From Bryobacterales bacterium (lineage in GTDB: Bacteria > Acidobacteriota > Terriglobia > Bryobacterales > UBA6623): DNA of 46,312 nucleotides. Below the pieces are notes generated by a model that saw only the letters and a list, made by a program, of their open reading frames with translations, did not search any database and was not told the origin of the DNA. Made by a program: the position numbers and the translations under genes. The DNA is taken from contig JAPPMB010000054.1 of assembly GCA_028819255.1 (NCBI GenBank), positions 1-46,312 on the forward strand, given 5' to 3'. Positions 42,404-46,312 of this stretch are shown piece after piece (position 1 is the first letter of the stretch; every line of letters begins with the position of its first letter).

Positions 42404-44617
42404 CTAGTGAACGGCGCTCCTTGGGCCGCTGCGTTCCACACGGACCGCCGCCTGCTTGTAGTTCGGTTCCCGGGAGATCGGGTCGAACGCGCTCTGCGTC
42501 AGCCGGTTGGAGTTCTTCTCCTCGTAGTGAAACGGCATGAAGACCTGTCCCGGGGCCACGATCTCCGTGATCCGCAGCTCCAGGCGGTCGATACGGCTCC
42601 TCGGGGAAACGACGGACACGAGGTCGTGCGGTCGAAGGCCGAGCCGCCGGGCATCGCGCGGATTCATCTCCAGCCACGCCGACGGCGACATGCGTTCGAG
42701 GATCTTGACTTCCTTCGTCTTGGTGCGCGTGTGCCAGTGCTCCACCGTGCGCCCCGTGTTGAAGACGAACGGGAAGGACTTGGTCGGCTGCTCCGGATAG
42801 GGCTCCCAGTCGACCGCAAACAGCCGCGCCTTCCGGTCCGGAGTCTGGAAGCGCCCGTCGGCGTAGAGCCTCGTGGTCTCGGGCCGGCCTCCCGACCCCG
42901 CTGGCCCGCCGTTCGCGGGATACGGCCACTGGATCGCGTGGTGTCTGTCGAGCAGCTCGTAGGTGAGCCCGGAATAGTCGCAGAGCCGGCCCTCCGATAC
43001 GGCGCGCCATTCCTCGAATGCATCCTGGGGTCCGGTCCATCCGGGATAGAGCCTCTCGCGGACGCCGAGCTCCTCCGCGATCGCCAGAAAGATGTCGAAG
43101 TCCGATCGCGCCTCGCCCGGGGGCTCGACCGCCTGGTTCACCTTGCTGACCCGCCGCTCAGAGTTGGTGTAGGTGCCGGTCTTCTCGCCCCAGATGGCTG
43201 CCGGCAGGACGAGGTCCGCGATCTCTGTCGTCGGCGTCGGGTGGAAGCCGTCCTGGACGACCAGGAAATCGAGATTGTCGAAGCCCTGCTTGAGCACTCC
43301 GACGTTCGGGAAGGAGACCAGCGGGTTGGTGGCAATGATCCACAGCGCGCGGATGTCGCCCTTGATGCAGGCCTCCACGATGTCGGGATAGGCGAGGCCG
43401 CGCCCGCGCGGCAAGTCATCGGCATCGATTCTCCAAAGCCGGGCAAGCTCGGATCGGTCCGCCTCGCTGGCGAAGTCCCGGTAGCCCGGCATCGATGAGG
43501 TGAAGCCGCTCTCGCGGGTGCCCATGGCGTTGCACTGGCCCGTGATCGAGAAGGGGGATGCGCCCGGCTTTCCGACGTTTCCCGTCAGCAGCGCCAGGTT
43601 GTTGATGACGTTGACCGTCTCGGTCCCCTTGACGGAATGGTTGACTCCCATCGTCCACGCCAGCAGGGGCCTCTCGGCACCTCCGTAGACGAGGGCGGCG
43701 CGGTAGACCTGCTCCTCGCTCAGGCCGGTCACCTCTGCGACGCGCTCGGGCGTGTACTGTTCCAAGTGTGGCTCAAGGGCGTCGAAGCCGGAAGTGTGCG
43801 CCTCGAGGTAGTCCCTGTCGATCAGTCCGGTGCGGATCAGGATGTGCGCCATGCCGTTGAGCAGGGCGATGTCGGAGCCGGGCCTGAGCGGCAGGTACAG
43901 GTCCGCCATCCGGGCGGTCTTGCTCACGCGCGGGTCGGCGACCACGACCGTCTTGCTCGGGTTTCGTTCGAGTCGGTAGCAGAGGATCGGGTGGTTGTCC
44001 GCGATGTTCGCGCCGATCAGGAACACTGCGTCGGACTGCTCGAAATCGTCGTATGCGGCGGGCGGACCATCACTGCCGAAGGAGCGCTTGTAGCCCGCAA
44101 CGGCACTGGCCATGCAGAGGGTCGTGTTGCCGTCGTAGTTGTTCGTGCCGAAGCCCACCTGCACGAGCTTGCCCAGCGTGTAGAACTCCTCGGTCACCAG
44201 CTGGCCGGTGCTGACGACCCCCAGGCTGCGCGGACCATGGGTTGTCTGCGCCTTCCGGAACCGGCGGACCAGAACCGCGATGGCCTCGTCCCACCCGACC
44301 GGCTCGAGACGCCCCCTGCGGTTTCTCAGCAGGGGATGGCGTGCCCGGGTCTCGGCTGACACGATCTCATGTTCGGCCAGGCCCTTCGGGCACAGCTTGC
44401 CGAGATTGACCGGATGATCCTCGTTCCCGCGAACCGCGACCGCCCGGCCGTCGCGGACGCCGATCTGCATTCCGCAGCCCACGGAGCAGTATCCGCAGGT
44501 GGTCGGGATCCAGCGCTCCGGAATCTTGGCCTTGGAGACGAAGCCGTGCTCCGGGTCCCGCCCGTAGGCGTACTCCTCCCTAAGGGTGTCGAATCCGAGC
44601 AGTCGCCTGAGATTCAC
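42404..44617 (-). CDS. Assimilatory-type nitrate reductase catalytic subunit (molybdopterin, 4Fe-4S)
   Basis: 737 residues of the DMSO-reductase molybdoenzyme superfamily, nearest Nas/NarB nitrate reductases. The N-terminal 4Fe-4S ligands are Cys41, Cys44, Cys48 (TTCGYCSVGCGMQIGV) and Cys75 (LGKLCPKG). The molybdenum ligand is probably Cys168 in NTTLCMASAV. Bis-MGD binding blocks follow (FLIGANIADNHPIL, VVVADPRVSKTARMADLYL, IIATNPLVSFPN, GEKTGTYTNSERRVSKV, FNTGRTVEHWHTRTKT). There is no Tat leader, so the enzyme is cytoplasmic. The GTG start overlaps the TGA of the preceding gene by two bases (GTGA), showing tight coupling. Electrons probably come from the fused DmsB-DmsC subunit encoded there, in place of ferredoxin or an NADH-linked subunit. 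A relative acting on another oxyanion is less likely given the NarK-type neighbour. Confidence 0.88.
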   Translation of the reverse strand: MNLRRLLGFDTLREEYAYGRDPEHGFVSKAKIPERWIPTTCGYCSVGCGMQIGVRDGRAVAVRGNEDHPVNLGKLCPKGLAEHEIVSAETRARHPLLRNRRGRLEPVGWDEAIAVLVRRFRKAQTTHGPRSLGVVSTGQLVTEEFYTLGKLVQVGFGTNNYDGNTTLCMASAVAGYKRSFGSDGPPAAYDDFEQSDAVFLIGANIADNHPILCYRLERNPSKTVVVADPRVSKTARMADLYLPLRPGSDIALLNGMAHILIRTGLIDRDYLEAHTSGFDALEPHLEQYTPERVAEVTGLSEEQVYRAALVYGGAERPLLAWTMGVNHSVKGTETVNVINNLALLTGNVGKPGASPFSITGQCNAMGTRESGFTSSMPGYRDFASEADRSELARLWRIDADDLPRGRGLAYPDIVEACIKGDIRALWIIATNPLVSFPNVGVLKQGFDNLDFLVVQDGFHPTPTTEIADLVLPAAIWGEKTGTYTNSERRVSKVNQAVEPPGEARSDFDIFLAIAEELGVRERLYPGWTGPQDAFEEWRAVSEGRLCDYSGLTYELLDRHHAIQWPYPANGGPAGSGGRPETTRLYADGRFQTPDRKARLFAVDWEPYPEQPTKSFPFVFNTGRTVEHWHTRTKTKEVKILERMSPSAWLEMNPRDARRLGLRPHDLVSVVSPRSRIDRLELRITEIVAPGQVFMPFHYEEKNSNRLTQSAFDPISREPNYKQAAVRVERSGPRSAVH

Positions 44618-46149
44618 GCCGCCGGCCTCCTCTCCAGAAAGGGCATCGCCATGTTCTTGGGGACCGCGCTCACGAAGAACAGGTAGCGTCCGACCAGCGC
44701 GCCGATCACGGCGAGCGCGAAGCCGGGCCCGACGTAGCCCAGAGCGGGGAGGCCGACGGCGCCCGCCGCAAGGAGCCCGAGGCGCAGCAGGAACAGGCGC
44801 GAGAGCGGGCCGGAGACCAGCCGCGCCGTCGCCTGCTTCTCGTGCTCTTCGGAACGTACGAATCCCAGGAATCTCCAGATCTCCAGGAGCACGTGCAACA
44901 CCGCTGCCACGACTGCGAATGCGAGCAGGGCGCGCTCGTGCTGTGCGCCGAGCGTCGCGACGAGCAGGGGGCCCAGCGTCCCGCCGGTCAGGAAGAAGTC
45001 GCCGATCGTGAGGCGGCTGTTCCAAGACGGGCGGCCAGGCACCAGGTAGATTCTCGACGTCGCGTACATCGCGGCGAGTCCGATCGCCGCGGCGATGCCG
45101 CCGGTCGCCGCCGCTCCGGAAATGCCCGCCAGCAGCATGCCCGCGTATACCGACGCAGCCAGACCGAAGGCGCTCAAGGCGAGGACCTCGCGGCTGAGCC
45201 AGGAGGTTCGGAGGTTGCGGATCGCCAGCGGCGCGAAAGCCGGCCGGCCCAGGTGGAGCGGTGATGCGGCGAAGGACGCCAGACCCAAGGCGAGCGAGAC
45301 CAGAGCGGGAGCCTTCACCGACGCTGAGCCCCCGGACAGGCTCAGCAGCCAGGTTGTGGAGAATCCCGCGATGGACAGCTGGGTCAGCACCGTCATCAGG
45401 ACCAGCGAGAAGTGGGCCTTAGCCGGCCTCATCCGGTGCAGATCGGCCTTCTCGGCATCGAGTGGCAGCTCTTCCGGCAGGGTGAGGCGGGTCGTAGAGA
45501 TCGTGTCGTCCGCGCTGGGCAGGCCGGGGGCGTTGGCCTCGTCGCGATACATCTCGCGCCACTCGCCGACGTCGACGATCTCGATTGCCAGCGCCTCCGA
45601 GGGGCAGGCGTCGACGCAGGCCGGGGCATCGCCTTCGGCAAGGCGCCCGTGACACATGTCGCACTTGCCCACCACCCCGCGTGCCGGGTTGAAGGCCGGG
45701 ACGCTGTACGGACAGTTCCAGATGCAGTACTCGCAGCCTATGCAGGCGTCGGCGTTGTGCAGGACGATGCCTGTCCGGGGGTCCTTGGAGTACGCCTTGG
45801 TCGGGCAGCCCGTCATGCAGGCCGGGTCTAGGCAGTGGTTGCAGCCTATCGACAGATGCAGGCGCTGCGTATGCGGGAAGACGCCTCCTTCCACTTCGCC
45901 CACCCGGCGCCAGGACACGTCGGCGGGATTGTTGTTCTGCTCGGCGCAGGCCACCTCGCAGCACTTGCAGCCGACGCACTTGGACATGTCGAAGTGGAAT
46001 CGGTACTGCTCGCCGTCCTCGAGCGGAATGTCGGGGACGAGCGGCGTGGGACCGGAACGTCCGCCGGTGGAGGGGGATGGCGGCTGCACCGTTCCGAGAA
46101 TCGTGAACGGATTCTCCGGCGGGCGCTCGGTCGTGGCGGCTGGCTGCAT
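44614..46149 (-). CDS. Fused DmsB (4x4Fe-4S) - DmsC/NrfD-like membrane anchor subunit
   Basis: A 511-residue natural fusion. Residues ~50-215 carry four cysteine groups of DmsB type: C-x2-C-x2-C-x3-C (SKCVGCKCCEVACAEQN), C-x2-C-x4-C-x3-CP (CNHCLDPACMTGCP), CIGCEYCIWNCP, and CDMCHGRLAEGDAPACVDACP, hence four 4Fe-4S clusters. From ~260 onward about eight membrane helices of a DmsC-type quinol-binding anchor follow (HFSLVLMTVLTQLSIAGF and onward). It would take electrons from quinol and pass them to the molybdoenzyme translated next. ATG 46149 has GAGGGA upstream; the longer frame runs into the terminal G/C homopolymer and is meaningless. First gene of the operon in this window. Confidence 0.9.
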   Translation of the reverse strand: MQPAATTERPPENPFTILGTVQPPSPSTGGRSGPTPLVPDIPLEDGEQYRFHFDMSKCVGCKCCEVACAEQNNNPADVSWRRVGEVEGGVFPHTQRLHLSIGCNHCLDPACMTGCPTKAYSKDPRTGIVLHNADACIGCEYCIWNCPYSVPAFNPARGVVGKCDMCHGRLAEGDAPACVDACPSEALAIEIVDVGEWREMYRDEANAPGLPSADDTISTTRLTLPEELPLDAEKADLHRMRPAKAHFSLVLMTVLTQLSIAGFSTTWLLSLSGGSASVKAPALVSLALGLASFAASPLHLGRPAFAPLAIRNLRTSWLSREVLALSAFGLAASVYAGMLLAGISGAAATGGIAAAIGLAAMYATSRIYLVPGRPSWNSRLTIGDFFLTGGTLGPLLVATLGAQHERALLAFAVVAAVLHVLLEIWRFLGFVRSEEHEKQATARLVSGPLSRLFLLRLGLLAAGAVGLPALGYVGPGFALAVIGALVGRYLFFVSAVPKNMAMPFLERRPAA

Positions 46150-46194
46150 GGAGTCCCTCTGCTTCCTTTCCTTTGCGGCGGTGATGCACCGGTT

Positions 46195-46312
46195 CCGCCC
46201 CGGGGGGGGGGGGCGGGGGCCGGGCCCCCCGGGGGGCGGGGGGGGGGGGGGGGGGCGGGGGGGCACCCCCCCCCCCCCCGCGGGGGGCCGGCGCGGGGGG
46301 GGGGGGGGAAAA
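46195..46312. other. Low-complexity G/C homopolymer end, probable artefact
   Basis: Nearly pure runs of G and C ending in four A. No natural feature explains it, and it breaks the composition of the flanking operon upstream region. It looks like low-quality read or assembly ends, so the true promoter of the nitrate operon is probably not reliably shown. Confidence 0.8.

Noticed and set aside
46195..46312. G/C homopolymer end as a biological repeat or G-quadruplex array
   Set aside because: Pure G/C runs at the very contig end, with a short A run, are typical of low-quality read or assembly ends; nothing similar occurs inside the window.
1..46312. CRISPR array
   Set aside because: No regularly spaced short direct repeats and no cas genes were seen.

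Overview
The window reads as a high-GC bacterial contig, most like Acidobacteriota. The reasons are two very large TonB-dependent receptors with an N-terminal carboxypeptidase-regulatory-like domain (Oar type), long exported TPR proteins, a CRTAC1/ASPIC-UnbV protein beside a receptor, and several sulfatases. This taxonomic call is inference from family content; there is no rRNA in the window. At least six genes are visibly broken (vapC, a porin, a sulfatase, soxC and soxD copies, an OLD-family nuclease), and a seventh, a dienelactone hydrolase at the left edge, is truncated. That density suggests a genome under relaxed selection, such as a host-associated or otherwise decaying lineage.

Layout. 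1-2.1 kb: a truncated dienelactone hydrolase, a VapBC pair whose toxin carries an in-frame stop, one copy of an ~80-bp repeat, and tRNA-Val(GAC). 2.3-7.3 kb, minus strand: an exported propeller-PHP protein, then an arsR-porin pair in which the porin is decayed. 7.9-12.5 kb, plus strand: an intact sulfatase, a second sulfatase broken by a frameshift and by a DruA/DUF4338 fragment carrying the second repeat copy, then an intact SoxC-like molybdoenzyme and its SoxD-like cytochrome c. 13.6-22.3 kb: TPR protein, unknown ORF, TonB-dependent receptor, TPR protein. 22.3-25.3 kb, minus strand: a decayed second soxC-soxD pair preceded by an intact Tat-exported sulfatase, mirroring the order of the first cassette. 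25.4-36.9 kb: CRTAC1 protein, second receptor, TPR protein, an exported 2-hydroxyacid dehydrogenase, and a paralogue of the propeller-PHP protein. 37.5-39.2 kb: a lone OLD-family ATPase-TOPRIM gene with one amber codon. 39.7-40.5 kb: an SDR oxidoreductase. 40.9-46.1 kb, minus strand: a quinol-linked nitrate reduction module (fused DmsB-DmsC subunit, Nas-type molybdoenzyme, NarK-type transporter).

How the genes may work together (inference). The central 30 kb looks like an envelope-directed catabolic region. Large receptors import substrate; periplasmic sulfatases, PHP-propeller proteins and a CRTAC1 protein process it; SoxCD-like enzymes oxidise reduced sulfur at the periplasmic face. The sulfatase-soxC-soxD order occurs twice, once intact and once degenerate, which points to an ancestral duplication of a working unit. 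The nitrate module on the right is separate and probably supplies nitrogen. The last ~115 bases are homopolymer G/C and look like a sequencing or assembly artefact.
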